DNA of 64,000 bases from Streptomyces barkulensis (lineage in GTDB: Bacteria; Actinomycetota; Actinomycetes; Streptomycetales; Streptomycetaceae), in NCBI RefSeq assembly GCF_002843305.1, contig NZ_PGSG01000072.1, forward strand, positions 17,716 through 81,715, written 5' to 3'. The notes under the pieces were generated by a model. That model did no database searches, was not told where the DNA came from, and was given only the letters and a program-made list of their open reading frames with translations. The position numbers and the translations under genes were made by a program. Shown here piece after piece: positions 16,642 through 25,715 of the stretch (position 1 is its first letter; each line of letters begins with the position of its first letter).

Positions 16642-17931
16642 ATGGGATTCCACGTCGACTCCGAGACCGGGCGGCTGCGCCGCGTCATCCTGCACCGCCC
16701 CGACCTGGAACTGAAACGGCTCACCCCGACCAACCGGGACGACCTGCTCTTCGACGACGTGCTGTGGGTGCGGCGGGCTCGCCAGGAGCACGACGGCTTC
16801 GCCGACGTCCTGCGCGACCGGGGCGTGGAGGTCCACCTGTTCGGCGATCTGCTGGCGGAGTCGCTGGAGGTCCCCGCCGCCCGCGCCTTCGTCCTGGACC
16901 GCACCTTCCACGAGAAGGAGTACGGGCCGCTGGCCGCCGACCACCTGCGGGCCGTCTTCGACGAGATGTCCGGGGCGGAGCTGGCCGAGGCGCTGGTGGG
17001 CGGGATGACCAAACGGGAGTACCTGGAGCGGCACCCCGAGCCGGTCTCGGTGCGCTTCCATGTGATGGACTTGGACGACTTCCTGGTCGCCCCGCTGCCC
17101 AACCACCTGTTCACCCGCGACACCTCCGCCTGGATCTACGACGGGGTGTCCATCAACGCCATGCGCTGGCCGGCCCGGCAGCGCGAGACGATCCACTTCG
17201 AGGCGATCTACCACCACCACCCGCTGTTCGCCCCCGCCCCCGCCCCCGGCGCGCCCGGCGCCCAGGACCCCCAAGCCCCGGACCTTGGCGTACCCGGGGG
17301 CAGGGGCTTCCACGTCTGGTCCGAGGGCCAGGGCGCCTACCCCTCCACCATCGAGGGCGGGGACGTGCTGGTCATCGGAGGCGGCGCGGTGCTCATCGGG
17401 ATGAGCGAGCGCACCACCCCGCAGGCGGTGGAGATGCTGGCCCGGGGCCTGTTCGCGGCGGGCTCGGCCCGCACCATCGTGGCCCTGGACATGCCCAAGA
17501 AGCGTGCCCTGATGCACCTGGACACGGTGATGACGATGGTCGACGGCGACACCTTCACCCAGTACGCGGGCCTGGGCATGCTCCGCTCCTACACCATCGA
17601 GCCCGGCGCGGCCGAGTCGGAGCTGAAGGTCACCGACCACCCGCCCGAGCACATGCACCGCGCCATCGCCGCGGCCCTGGGCCTGGACGGCATCCGGGTG
17701 CTGACCGCGACCCAGGACGTGCACGCCGCCGAGCGCGAGCAGTGGGACGACGGCTGCAACGTGCTGGCCGTCGAGCCGGGCGTGGTCATCGCCTACGAGC
17801 GCAACGTCACCACCAACACGCACCTGCGCAAGCGGGGCATCGAGGTCATCACGATCCCCGGCAGCGAGCTGGGCCGGGGCCGGGGCGGGCCGCGCTGCAT
17901 GAGCTGCCCGGTCGAGCGCGACGCGGTGTAG
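16642..17931 (+). CDS. arcA: Arginine deiminase
   Basis: The start at ATG 16642 gives 429 residues beginning [20 protein letters not shown], as in other arginine deiminases. Catalytic regions are intact: [14 protein letters not shown] (FTRD), [21 protein letters not shown], the His in MHLDTVMTM, and the nucleophilic Cys in [12 protein letters not shown] near the end. It hydrolyses arginine to citrulline and ammonia. Ornithine carbamoyltransferase is next, which suggests arginine catabolism, although carbamate kinase and an antiporter are not in the window. An Ala/Pro-rich insert ([11 protein letters not shown]) at about residue 195 is unusual. Confidence 0.93.
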   Translation: MGFHVDSETGRLRRVILHRPDLELKRLTPTNRDDLLFDDVLWVRRARQEHDGFADVLRDRGVEVHLFGDLLAESLEVPAARAFVLDRTFHEKEYGPLAADHLRAVFDEMSGAELAEALVGGMTKREYLERHPEPVSVRFHVMDLDDFLVAPLPNHLFTRDTSAWIYDGVSINAMRWPARQRETIHFEAIYHHHPLFAPAPAPGAPGAQDPQAPDLGVPGGRGFHVWSEGQGAYPSTIEGGDVLVIGGGAVLIGMSERTTPQAVEMLARGLFAAGSARTIVALDMPKKRALMHLDTVMTMVDGDTFTQYAGLGMLRSYTIEPGAAESELKVTDHPPEHMHRAIAAALGLDGIRVLTATQDVHAAEREQWDDGCNVLAVEPGVVIAYERNVTTNTHLRKRGIEVITIPGSELGRGRGGPRCMSCPVERDAV

Positions 17932-18019
17932 GCGCGGGCACAGAGCGCGGACGCGACAGGGGAGGGGCGCGGGGGCGGGCGCCCGTAGGGGTACGGTCCG
18001 GGATGGGGACACCCCTCTC

Positions 18020-18047
18020 TGCATAGAGATGCGATTGTTCGTATAGA
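18020..18047 (+). promoter_or_regulatory. Possible ARG-box and -10 region upstream of argF/arcB
   Basis: GCAT-N4-ATGC lies in the sequence TGCATAGAGATGCG (18020-18033) and TATAGA (18042-18047) looks like a -10 element. An ArgR/AhrC-type operator at this place would control ornithine carbamoyltransferase. The core is close to known ARG boxes but short, so it is a candidate only. Nothing else was seen in 17932-18096. Confidence 0.4.
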
Positions 18048-18096
18048 CTTCCGGCTTCCCTGCCGTATCCGACGCGACAGTCCCCAGGAGACCCCC

Positions 18097-19101
18097 ATGG
18101 CGATCGATCTCACGGGCCGCCACTTCCTCAAGGAGCTGGACTTCACCCCCGAGGAGTTCCGCCACCTGATCGAGCTGGCCGCCGAACTGAAGGCGGCCCG
18201 GCGTGCGGGCGCCGAGGAGCAGCGGCTGCGGGGGCGCGGCATCGCGCTGATCTTCGAGAAGACCTCCACCCGCACCCGCTGCGCCTTCGAGACCGCCGCC
18301 GCCCAGCAGGGCGCCCACACCACCTACCTCGACCCGTCCGGCTCCCAGATCGGCCACAAGGAGTCGGTGCGCGACACCGCCCGGGTGCTGGGGCGGATGT
18401 ACGACGCGATCGAGTACCGGGGCAGTAGCCAGGACGCGGTGGAGGAGCTGGCCGCCCACGCCGGCGTCCCCGTCTACAACGGGCTCACCGACGACTGGCA
18501 CCCCACCCAGATGCTCGCCGACGTGCTCACCATGACCGAGCACTGCGACAAGCCGCTGACGCGGACCGCCTACGCCTACCTCGGCGACGCCCGCAACAAC
18601 ATGGGCAACTCCTACCTGGTCACCGGCGCCCTGCTCGGCATGGACGTGCGTATCGTCGCGCCGCGGAGCCTGTGGCCCGAGGAGCCGGTGGTCGCCGCCG
18701 CCCGCTCCCTGGCGAGGACCACCGGCGCCCGCGTCACCCTCACCGAGAAGGTCGAGGAGGGTGTGCTGGGGGCCGACTTCGTCGCCACCGACGTGTGGGT
18801 GTCGATGGGCGAGCCCAAGGAGGTCTGGGAGGAGCGCATCGAGCTGCTGCGGCCGTACGCCGTCACCATGGACGTTCTGCGCGCCACCGGCAACCCGCGC
18901 GTCCGCTTCCTGCACTGCCTGCCCGCCTTCCACGACCTGGGCACGGCCGTGGGCCGGGAGATCCACCAGCGGTACGGCCTGGAGTCGCTGGAGGTGACGG
19001 ACGAGGTGTTCGAGTCGGAGCACTCGGTCGTCTTCGACGAGGCGGAGAACCGCATGCACACCATCAAGGCGGTCATGGTCGCCACTCTCGCGGGGGCATA
19101 G
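18097..19101 (+). CDS. argF: Ornithine carbamoyltransferase
   Basis: The 334-residue protein begins [20 protein letters not shown] and has the carbamoyl phosphate loop STRTRCAFE at about residue 55, HPTQMLAD, and the ornithine-binding and catalytic HCLPAFHD near residue 270. It condenses carbamoyl phosphate with ornithine to citrulline, or works in reverse during catabolism. Because it follows arginine deiminase it may be the catabolic ArcB; the sequence alone does not distinguish ArgF from ArcB. AGGAG precedes the ATG. It has its own candidate promoter and operator. Confidence 0.95.
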   Translation: MAIDLTGRHFLKELDFTPEEFRHLIELAAELKAARRAGAEEQRLRGRGIALIFEKTSTRTRCAFETAAAQQGAHTTYLDPSGSQIGHKESVRDTARVLGRMYDAIEYRGSSQDAVEELAAHAGVPVYNGLTDDWHPTQMLADVLTMTEHCDKPLTRTAYAYLGDARNNMGNSYLVTGALLGMDVRIVAPRSLWPEEPVVAAARSLARTTGARVTLTEKVEEGVLGADFVATDVWVSMGEPKEVWEERIELLRPYAVTMDVLRATGNPRVRFLHCLPAFHDLGTAVGREIHQRYGLESLEVTDEVFESEHSVVFDEAENRMHTIKAVMVATLAGA

Positions 19102-19237
19102 GCGCTGCCACCCCCGCGGGGGCGCAGACGCCGCCGCCCTCGCGGGGGCATGGTGCTCACCGCGGGCGCACGGGCATTGTCAGAGGGTGCGCCTAGGGTT
19201 CGAGGCGACACCCGCCGTCCGGCCCGGAAGGCCCCCC

Positions 19238-19939
19238 ATGCCCGCCCAGCGAACCCCGCGCCCCCGTCGCACACCGCCCGCCCCGCCGGCTCCACGGGAG
19301 CTGGCCGACCTGCCCTACGCGGAGTACCTCCAGCCGTTCGACGGCGGGCGGCTGGAGCGGGAGCGCACCTACGACACCGTCCACTTCGACGGGGACGGCT
19401 TCCACGGCGCGGACGCCGGCGGCGCCGGCTTCGTGGAGTCCGCCTTCACCTCGGTCGGGTTCGACGGCGGGCGCTACCGGCGGGCGCGCTTCAACGACGT
19501 GTGGCTGCACACCGTGCGATGGGTGGGCGCCGACCTGGCCGAGACCGACTGGACGGACACCGAGGCCGTCTCCGGCGCCCTGGCCGGGGTGGAGGCGTTC
19601 GAGGCGCGGATGCGCCGCGTGACGTTCTTCAACTGCAAGCTCGACTCGGTCAACCTCCGCGCCGCGCGCCTGCGCGACGTGTACTTCGTGGACTGCCTGC
19701 TGCGCGATGTGGACTTCGGCGAGGCGGCCCTGGAGGGCGTGGCGTTCCCCGGCTCGGTCCTGGACGGGGTGCGGCTGGAGAAGGCGAGGCTCACACGGGT
19801 CGATCTGCGCGGCGCGGCCGGGCTGGGGATCACGGCGGGCCACGACTCGCTCAGGGGCGCGATCGTCGGCCCGGCGCAACTGCTGGACCTCGCCCCCGCG
19901 CTCGCCCGGGCGCTGGGCATCGAGGTCCGCGACGACTGA
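19238..19939 (+). CDS. Pentapeptide-repeat protein
   Basis: The 233-residue product starts at ATG 19238 with GGAAGG seven bases upstream. After a Pro/Arg-rich start it consists of pentapeptide repeats of the A(D/N)LXX type, for example FVESAFTSVGFDGGRYRRA and VNLRAARLRDVYFVD, over about residues 55-215. The repeats should form a right-handed quadrilateral beta-helix. Some members protect DNA gyrase from quinolones; nothing here shows a particular target. It lies between argF and a DrrAB-type exporter, an interesting but not conclusive context for self-resistance. Confidence 0.85.
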   Translation: MPAQRTPRPRRTPPAPPAPRELADLPYAEYLQPFDGGRLERERTYDTVHFDGDGFHGADAGGAGFVESAFTSVGFDGGRYRRARFNDVWLHTVRWVGADLAETDWTDTEAVSGALAGVEAFEARMRRVTFFNCKLDSVNLRAARLRDVYFVDCLLRDVDFGEAALEGVAFPGSVLDGVRLEKARLTRVDLRGAAGLGITAGHDSLRGAIVGPAQLLDLAPALARALGIEVRDD

Positions 19940-19970
19940 GGACGACCGAGGACGACTGAGGACGACCGAG
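19931..19970. repeat. Four decamer repeats across the gene end
   Basis: GACGACYGAG occurs four times in tandem, including the TGA stop of the pentapeptide-repeat gene. Further imperfect repeats (GGCACATC within GAGACCCGG units) continue to about 20095. The tract is probably replication slippage DNA. Confidence 0.75.
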
Positions 19971-20175
19971 GAGACGCACCGTGCCCGCACATCCGTTACG
20001 ACCCCGCCGACCGGTGAGACCCGGCACATCAGGGAGACCCGGCACATCCGGGAGCCCCGGGAGACCCGGGGCATCCGGTGGGGGAAATCCCCGGGAAGCG
20101 ATGAGTCCAGTGCCCCCGGACGGTCCGAAGGACGAGGGAAGCCGCACAACCGACGAGCGACGAGGACGACGGAAC

Positions 20176-21192
20176 ATGGGCGAGAGCGCATCCGGCCTGG
20201 CGATCGAGACATCCGGGCTGGTCAAGGTGTTCGGGGAGACCCGTGCGGTGGACGGCGTGGACCTCGCCGTCCCGGCGGGCACGGTCTACGGGGTCCTCGG
20301 TCCCAACGGGGCGGGCAAGACCACCACGGTCAAGATGCTCGCCACCCTGCTGCGCCCCGACGGCGGCCGGGCCCGGGTCTTCGGGCACGACGTACTGCAC
20401 GAGGCCGACGCCGTACGCGCCCGGGTGAGCCTGACCGGGCAGTACGCCTCGGTGGACGAGGACCTGACCGGCGCGGAGAACCTGATCCTGCTGGGCAGGC
20501 TGCTGGGCCACCGCAAGCCCGCCGCCCGGCGGCGGGCCGAGCAGCTGCTGGAGGCCTTCGGGCTCGCCGAGGCGGCGGGCAAACAGGTCAAGAACTACTC
20601 GGGCGGCATGCGGCGCCGCATCGACATCGCCGCGTCCATCCTCAACACCCCCGACCTGCTCTTCCTGGACGAGCCGACCACCGGCCTGGACCCGCGCAGC
20701 CGCAACCAGGTGTGGGACATCGTGCGGGCGGTGGTCTCCCGGGGCACCACGGTGCTGCTGACCACCCAGTACCTCGACGAGGCCGACCAGCTCGCCTCCC
20801 GTATCGCCGTCATCGACCACGGAAAGGTCATCGCCGAGGGCACCAAGGGCGAGCTGAAGGCCTCGGTGGGCGCCGGCGCGGTGCATCTGCGGCTGCGGGA
20901 CGCCGAGCGGCGGCCCGAGGCCGAGCGGCTGCTCGCCCGCGTCCTGGAGGCACGCATCCAGCTCGATCCCGACCCGGTGGCCCTGACCGCCCGCGTCGGC
21001 CTGCGCGGCGACGGCGCGGGCGCGGCCGAGCAGGCCTCCCGGGCGCTGGCGGAACTGGCCCGCTCCGGCATCACCGTCGACACCTTCTCGCTGGGCCAGC
21101 CCAGTCTGGACGAGGTCTTCCTCGCCCTCACCGACCGCCCCGCCGCCCGTACCGGCGCCCCCGCGAACGAGGAAGAGGAGATCCCGGCATGA
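20176..21192 (+). CDS. DrrA-type ABC transporter ATP-binding protein
   Basis: The start at ATG 20176 gives 338 residues; upstream frame is repeat sequence. Walker A is [10 protein letters not shown], the signature is [12 protein letters not shown], and Walker B is [14 protein letters not shown] DrrA-like C-terminal region (about 235-338) with [27 protein letters not shown] distinguishes daunorubicin-resistance-type ATPases. With the following permease it would export a hydrophobic compound, drug or lipid. It overlaps the permease start by four bases. The substrate cannot be inferred. Confidence 0.9.
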   Translation: MGESASGLAIETSGLVKVFGETRAVDGVDLAVPAGTVYGVLGPNGAGKTTTVKMLATLLRPDGGRARVFGHDVLHEADAVRARVSLTGQYASVDEDLTGAENLILLGRLLGHRKPAARRRAEQLLEAFGLAEAAGKQVKNYSGGMRRRIDIAASILNTPDLLFLDEPTTGLDPRSRNQVWDIVRAVVSRGTTVLLTTQYLDEADQLASRIAVIDHGKVIAEGTKGELKASVGAGAVHLRLRDAERRPEAERLLARVLEARIQLDPDPVALTARVGLRGDGAGAAEQASRALAELARSGITVDTFSLGQPSLDEVFLALTDRPAARTGAPANEEEEIPA

Positions 21193-22052
21193 GCACCGCC
21201 ACGACCCGCGGACAGCACACCGGTGAGGCCGTCGAGCCGGCCCCCGCGGCGGCCGAGACCCTGGCCGGCCTGCTGGTCTCCGGGGAGCGCCCGCCCCGCC
21301 CCAGCGCCTGGGCCGCCTCCGCCGCCTTCGGCTGGCGGGCGGTGCTGAAGATCAAGCACGTGCCCGAGCAGCTCTTCGACGTCACCGTCTTCCCGGTCAT
21401 GATGGTGCTGATGTTCACCTACCTCTTCGGGGGCGCACTGGCCGGATCGACCGACCAGTACGTGCAGTTCCTGCTGCCGGGCATCCTGGTGATGAACATC
21501 GTGATGATCACCATGTACACCGGGGTGGCGGTCAACATCGACATCGCCAAGGGCGTCTTCGACCGGTTCCGCACCCTGCCGATCTGGCGCCCCTCGGCGA
21601 TGGTCGGCTATCTGCTCGGCGACATGCTGCGCTACACCATCGCCTGCGCGGTGATGCTGGCACTCGGCCTGGTGCTGGGCTTCCGCCCGGCCGGCGGCGT
21701 GCCCGGAGTGGCGGCCGGGGTGGCACTGCTGATCGTCTTCGCGTTCGCCTTCTCGTGGATCTGGACGATGTTCGGCCTGATGCTGCGCACCGAGAAGTCG
21801 GTGATGGGCGTCAGCATGATGGTGATCTTCCCGCTGACGTTCCTCAGCAACGTCTTCGTCGACCCGTCCACCATGCCCGGCTGGCTCCAGGCCTTCGTCA
21901 ACAACAGCCCCGTGACCCATCTGGCCTCGGCGGTGCGCGGACTGATGGCGGGCGACTGGCCCGCCACCGAGATCGCCTGGTCGCTGGGGTGGGGCGCGGT
22001 GCTGGTGGCCGTCTTCGGAACGGCCACCATGCGCCTGTACAACCGCAAGTGA
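21189..22052 (+). CDS. DrrB-type ABC transporter permease
   Basis: The 287-residue permease begins at ATG 21189, overlapping the stop of the ATPase gene. After a cytoplasmic lead of about 60 residues there are six hydrophobic segments typical of ABC-2 permeases, including [15 protein letters not shown] and [20 protein letters not shown], the latter a conserved DrrB-like motif. It would form a homodimer with two ATPase subunits in the cytoplasmic membrane. A strong hairpin follows its stop. Confidence 0.9.
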   Translation: MSTATTRGQHTGEAVEPAPAAAETLAGLLVSGERPPRPSAWAASAAFGWRAVLKIKHVPEQLFDVTVFPVMMVLMFTYLFGGALAGSTDQYVQFLLPGILVMNIVMITMYTGVAVNIDIAKGVFDRFRTLPIWRPSAMVGYLLGDMLRYTIACAVMLALGLVLGFRPAGGVPGVAAGVALLIVFAFAFSWIWTMFGLMLRTEKSVMGVSMMVIFPLTFLSNVFVDPSTMPGWLQAFVNNSPVTHLASAVRGLMAGDWPATEIAWSLGWGAVLVAVFGTATMRLYNRK

Positions 22053-22057
22053 GCGCC

Positions 22058-22092
22058 GGCCGGGGCCGGGGCCGCCCACTCCGGCCCCGGCC
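22058..22092. terminator. Hairpin between convergent genes
   Basis: Twelve perfect base pairs (22058-22069 with 22081-22092) around an 11-nt loop lie between the permease stop and the minus-strand stop at 22097. It probably terminates both transcripts. Confidence 0.65.
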
Positions 22093-22096
22093 GTGT

Positions 22097-23029
22097 TCAC
22101 GGAAGGCGGCCCGTCTGGTTGGTGTCGCCGGGCGCGGGACGCAGGGTGAGGTCCCTGTACGGCGCCAGGGCCTTTGCCGCCTCCACGACGTCCGGCGCCA
22201 CCCACTGGTTCCAGCGTGAGCTGGTCACCACGGCCCGCAGTGCCTCGAAGGACAGCGGAGGACGGGAGGCCAGGACCGGCCCGTCCTCCAGGTCCCAGCC
22301 GTTGGAGGTGCCGACGACGATCCGGGTGCCGTCGGTGCGCAGCAGGTCGGCGTGGCGGCGGATCAGCAGGCCGGAGCGGTCCTCGTACGCCATGAGCACC
22401 GAACCGTCGTCGAGGTTGGCGACGGTGCAGGCCGTCATCCTGCCCTCGCCCCTGTTCTCGTCGCAGGAGTAGAAGCGCTCCAGATACTCCGTTCCCCGTG
22501 CGCCGCGGTCACGGCCGAAGCCGCCCTGCACATTGACCGTCACCTCGGCCCGGCCGACCCCTGTGGCGACCTTCAGACTTCCGCTGGTGTCGATGTATGT
22601 GAGGTCGGGAGGGAAACTGTCCTGACCTTCGTAGTACGAGGTGCCGGTGCCGGCCGGCAGTAGCTCCCGGAGCGTGTGCACGGTGGCGCGGCCCGTCAGA
22701 GCGACCTTGTCCTCGGGCGGTTCGGGGTCGCGCGGCAGATGCGAGAAGTCGGGGAAGTCCACCTCGTCGGAACCGCCGGCCGGCGCCTCGGGCAGCGCCT
22801 GCACCACGGTGCCGCTCCCCATGGTCGGCAGATACGCCCCGAACACCGAGACACCCGCGGTCAGTGCGGCGGCCACCGCGCACAGGGAGACCGCCTGTGC
22901 GGCCCGCCGCCGTCTGCGCAGGCGGAGGCCGCGGACCGTCGCGCCGTCGACCAGCGACGGCAGGGGCGGCCGCACACCGCCCACGGTTTCCTTCATCACG
23001 GCCGACAGTCGCCGCTCATCGGGTTCCAC
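22097..23029 (-). CDS. Membrane protein, possible anti-sigma partner
   Basis: The 310-residue product has an N-terminal cytoplasmic part of about 45 residues with an Arg-rich run (RLRRRRRAAQ), a single transmembrane helix (AVSLCAVAAALTAGVSVFGAY), and a long extracellular domain with two Cys (YSCDENRGEG, MTACTVANL). It directly follows the SigE-family sigma factor on the same strand, 90 bp away. In this family the next gene is often a membrane protein thought to act as an anti-sigma factor or a secreted output; the cytoplasmic part here lacks an obvious zinc motif. The role is inferred from context. Confidence 0.6.
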   Translation of the reverse strand: MEPDERRLSAVMKETVGGVRPPLPSLVDGATVRGLRLRRRRRAAQAVSLCAVAAALTAGVSVFGAYLPTMGSGTVVQALPEAPAGGSDEVDFPDFSHLPRDPEPPEDKVALTGRATVHTLRELLPAGTGTSYYEGQDSFPPDLTYIDTSGSLKVATGVGRAEVTVNVQGGFGRDRGARGTEYLERFYSCDENRGEGRMTACTVANLDDGSVLMAYEDRSGLLIRRHADLLRTDGTRIVVGTSNGWDLEDGPVLASRPPLSFEALRAVVTSSRWNQWVAPDVVEAAKALAPYRDLTLRPAPGDTNQTGRLP

Positions 23030-23119
23030 GGGAAATCACCGGCTTTCTCCGTACGGGCATGGACACACAACTCATGGATCGGGATGGAAGAGCGCGGGAG
23101 GGGCGACCGGTGTCGGTGC

Positions 23120-23671
23120 TCATCCGCTCGCCAGCGAATCGAGCTCGCCGCCCAGCGCATCGCGCAACCGTGCCAGGGCACGCATGCTGCGGTTGCGGAC
23201 CGAGCCGGCACTCACGCCCAGCTCGGTGGCGGTCTGCTCCACGCTGCGGTCCTCCCAGTAGCGCAGCACCAGTACCGCCCGGTCCTTGTGGGGCAGCTCG
23301 CCGAGCACCCGCAGCAGAGTCACCCGCAGCGCGGGGTCGGAGCCGCCGGAGGCGACCGCTTCGGGTACGGCCTCGACCGGCCGTTCGCCGCTGCGCCGCA
23401 GTCGCCGCTGGGAGATGTGGGCGCGGATCATGATCGTACGGACATAGGCGTCGGGGTCGTCCGCGCGCCGCACCCGCCGCCAGGACGCGAACGCCCTGCC
23501 GAGCGCGGTCTGCGTCAGGTCCTCGGCCTGGTGCCAGTCACCTCCGGTCAGCAACAGCGCGGTACGGAACAGCCGACTGCCGGAGCTGCTCGCGAACTCC
23601 CGGAACTCCTCCAGGCGTTGCGTCGGTCTCTCCACCACGGTGTCCCTCTCGCCGTCCGTCTCCGCCGTCAC
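23120..23671 (-). CDS. SigE-family RNA polymerase sigma factor
   Basis: The 183-residue protein matches the group of ECF-like factors annotated SigE family in actinobacteria. Region 2 contains LFRTALLLTGGDWHQAEDLTQ and DPDAYVRTIM; region 4 contains HKDRAVLVLRYWEDRSVEQT with the helix-turn-helix (ATELGVSAGSVRNRSMRALA). It directs RNA polymerase to a set of promoters that I cannot predict. Start is GTG/ATG at 23671. A pair of direct repeats lies upstream and the downstream gene may be its regulator. ECF factors often control their own promoters. Confidence 0.88.
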   Translation of the reverse strand: MTAETDGERDTVVERPTQRLEEFREFASSSGSRLFRTALLLTGGDWHQAEDLTQTALGRAFASWRRVRRADDPDAYVRTIMIRAHISQRRLRRSGERPVEAVPEAVASGGSDPALRVTLLRVLGELPHKDRAVLVLRYWEDRSVEQTATELGVSAGSVRNRSMRALARLRDALGGELDSLASG

Positions 23672-23691
23672 CCCGTAGGACGCTTCGGGGG

Positions 23692-23715
23692 AGAGGTTCT
23701 GTCACAGAGGTTCTG
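23692..23715. promoter_or_regulatory. Direct repeats upstream of the sigma factor gene
   Basis: AGAGGTTCTG is repeated with a 14-bp period (23692-23701 and 23706-23715) about 20-45 bp upstream of the sigma factor start. Location suggests a regulator binding site or part of an autoregulated promoter. Confidence 0.35.
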
Positions 23716-23750
23716 CGGAGGCTCCGCGGCGAACCCGGAAAGGAGAAGTC

Positions 23751-24560
23751 TCAGACCCTGTCCGCCCAGGGGGCGGACAGGGCGCAGGTCTCGTCGTAGG
23801 TGGGCAGCGGCGGGGGCGGGGCGGCCGGGTCGGCGAGGGAGGCGGCCAGTTCCACGGCGCGCTGGAGGGCGGCGCGGAACAGCAGCGATCCCAGGCTGAT
23901 CCGGGCCGCGCCCAGTTCGGCCAGCCGCTCGCGGGTGGGGCCGCCGGGGGAGTACAGGACGTTCAGCGGGGCGTCCAGCTCGCCGGCCAGCGCCCGGATG
24001 CCGTCCTCGTCCGCGAGGCCGGGCACGAAGACGCCGTCCGCCCCGGCCTCCCGGTAGGCGCGGGCCCGGCGGTACGCGGCGGCCGTGGTGGGGTCGGCGG
24101 CCAGCCAGTGGGTGTCGGTGCGGGCGTTGACGAACAGCGCCGGGGCGGCCTCCTTGACGGCCGCGATCTTCTCCGCGTGGTGTGCCGGGTCGGCCAGGTG
24201 CCCGCCGGGCAGCCCGTCCTCCAGGTTCACCCCGGCCACCCCCGCCTCGGCCAGTTCCCGCACCAGACGGGCGACCTGCGCGGGGTCCTCGGAGAACCCG
24301 CCCTCGACGTCCACGCTGACGGGCACCGGCAGCCGGGCCAGCCGCCGTCCCAGCGCCAGGGTCCGCTCCCGCGCGGCCCCCGCGGCGTCGGGCAGTCCGG
24401 CCGCGGCGGCCACCCCCAGGCTGCTGGTCCCGACGGCGGGGAAGCCGTGCGCGGCCAGGGCGGCGGCCGAGGCGTGGTCCCAGGCACAGGGCAGCAGCAG
24501 CGGCCGCCCGCGGCGGTGCAGCGCGCGGAAGGCGGCGGACGCGGCGGACGTGTTCACCAC
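23751..24560 (-). CDS. Isocitrate lyase / PEP mutase family protein
   Basis: The 269-residue protein starts at a GTG (24560). TIM-barrel features of the PEP mutase/isocitrate lyase superfamily are present: LLPCAWDHASAAALAAHGFP, GTSSLGVAAAAG, VDVEGGFSEDP, GVNLEDG (metal-binding DxE region), FVNARTDTHW, DGVFVPGLAD and ISLGSLLF. The catalytic Cys loop of true isocitrate lyases is absent, as usual for this subfamily, which includes phosphonomutases and carboxy-PEP-related enzymes. The actual substrate is unknown. No other phosphonate gene is nearby. Confidence 0.82.
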   Translation of the reverse strand: MVNTSAASAAFRALHRRGRPLLLPCAWDHASAAALAAHGFPAVGTSSLGVAAAAGLPDAAGAARERTLALGRRLARLPVPVSVDVEGGFSEDPAQVARLVRELAEAGVAGVNLEDGLPGGHLADPAHHAEKIAAVKEAAPALFVNARTDTHWLAADPTTAAAYRRARAYREAGADGVFVPGLADEDGIRALAGELDAPLNVLYSPGGPTRERLAELGAARISLGSLLFRAALQRAVELAASLADPAAPPPPLPTYDETCALSAPWADRV

Positions 24561-24699
24561 GGACGGCTCCCCTCTCCTCCGACGCCGGCTCGATGACCCC
24601 CTCCACGATCTGCACCCGGTCCCCCCGGATGTGCTGGATCGCGTACTTCAGCGCTGTTTCCGGGTCGGCGGCTGCATACGAGTGCGGCTGGGCGCTCAT
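24561..24699 (-). pseudogene. Short coding-like remnant upstream of the PEP-mutase gene
   Basis: From ATG 24699 the frame reads MSAQPHSYAAADPETALKYA and then an amphipathic helix ending in EPASEER. Codon use looks coding, but beyond 24561 the same frame runs antiphase through the PEP mutase gene for about 800 bp, which is implausible. It may be the start of a truncated gene or a small leader protein. No family is recognised. Confidence 0.3.
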
Positions 24700-24822
24700 C
24701 GGTCCTCCACGGACGGTGTGGGTGCAGCATGACGACATTCCCGGGGCTACCGCAATCCGGGACGGCCCGCCGCTTCCCGGTCCTCGTGTCGCCCGTACGG
24801 GGGAACCCTCCGGCGGCGGTCC

Positions 24823-25641
24823 TCATGCCGTGGCCTCCGCCGTCTCCGCCGTACGGGAAGTGCCCGCCGGCTCGTCGCCGAGGTCGGTGCCGGTCAGGCC
24901 CAGCAGTTCGCGCAGGGCGTGCCGCCCGGCATCGGTCACGCGCAGCGCCCGCCGGGTGCCGATCCGCTCGCACCAGCCGGCCTCCAGGGCGTGCCGGCAC
25001 AGCGCGGCCCCGGCGGCGCCGGCCAGGTGGGGGCGGCGCTCGGTCCAGTCCAGGCAGGCGCGGGCCGCCGGGCGGCGGCCGTACGGGCGGGCCCTCAGGT
25101 CGATGCCGAGCCCGCCGAACCACCGCAGCCCGGCACCGGTCACCGCGAACCCGGCCTCCTGCCGCAGCAGCCCCCGCTCCAGCAGGGCGTCGGTGAGCGC
25201 GACCCCCAGGCGTCCGGCCAGGTGGTCGTAGCAGGTGCGGGCCCGGGCCATCGCCGTGTTCGCGGAGGCCTCCCGCAGGGAGCGCGCGGCGGGCGGGGGC
25301 CCCGCGTGCGCGGCCAGCTCCTCGACCAGACGCGCGGACGAGGGGTCTGCCAGCCGCACGTAGCGGTGCCGGCCCTGGCGCTCCTGGGTCAGCAGGCCCC
25401 CGGCCACCAGTTTGTCCAGGTGCTCGCCGGCCGTGGACGGCGCGACGTGGGCCAGCCGGGCCAGCTCGCCCGCCGTCCACGCCCGCCCGTCCAGCAGCGC
25501 CAGGCAGAACAGGGCCCTGGTGTCGTCGGCGAGCAGCCCGGCGAGCCGGGCGAGGCCGGAGCCGGCGTGCCCGGGGCGCCGTGCGGAAGGGGACGGGCGG
25601 GTTCGGCGGGTGCGGTCGGGGGAGTCCATGGCGCCCATCAT
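24823..25641 (-). CDS. ArsR-type winged-helix regulator
   Basis: The product is about 272 residues from ATG 25641 (alternatives at 25638 and 25629). The N-terminal DNA-binding domain has GLLADDTRALFCLALLDGR, then the recognition region APSTAGEHLDKLVAGGLL and wing QGRHRYVRL. The large C-terminal half is typical of a subset of actinobacterial ArsR regulators that lack obvious Cys metal sites. A 13-bp inverted repeat begins six bases upstream of the first ATG, so it is probably autoregulated. The neighbour that it controls is not clear. Confidence 0.85.
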   Translation of the reverse strand: MMGAMDSPDRTRRTRPSPSARRPGHAGSGLARLAGLLADDTRALFCLALLDGRAWTAGELARLAHVAPSTAGEHLDKLVAGGLLTQERQGRHRYVRLADPSSARLVEELAAHAGPPPAARSLREASANTAMARARTCYDHLAGRLGVALTDALLERGLLRQEAGFAVTGAGLRWFGGLGIDLRARPYGRRPAARACLDWTERRPHLAGAAGAALCRHALEAGWCERIGTRRALRVTDAGRHALRELLGLTGTDLGDEPAGTSRTAETAEATA

Positions 25642-25646
25642 GCGGG

Positions 25647-25678
25647 CCGGTCGTTTCGGCGGGTACCGAAACGACCGG
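25647..25678. promoter_or_regulatory. 13-bp palindromic operator in front of the ArsR gene
   Basis: CCGGTCGTTTCGG (25647-25659) and CCGAAACGACCGG (25666-25678) are perfect inverted repeats separated by CGGGTA. The symmetry, arm length and position 6 bp before the regulator's start fit an autoregulatory ArsR dimer site. Confidence 0.7.
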
Positions 25679-25679
25679 C

Positions 25680-25712
25680 GGTACCCCGGCAGTACCCCGG
25701 CAGTACCCGGGC
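25680..25712. repeat. 11-bp direct repeats
   Basis: Three near-identical units of AGTACCCCGGC lie between the operator and the stop of the next gene (25716). They could extend the regulator's binding region or be unrelated simple repeats. Confidence 0.5.
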
Positions 25713-25715
25713 CCC

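Noticed and set aside
15478..19059. A 1193-codon open frame on the minus strand
   Set aside because: It runs antisense through pnkp, arcA and argF, all with clear motifs; the length is due to high GC. It has low-complexity His/Gly/Val composition and no domain.
19931..20095. Repeat cluster considered as a CRISPR array
   Set aside because: Units are contiguous with no spacers and overlap coding sequence ends.
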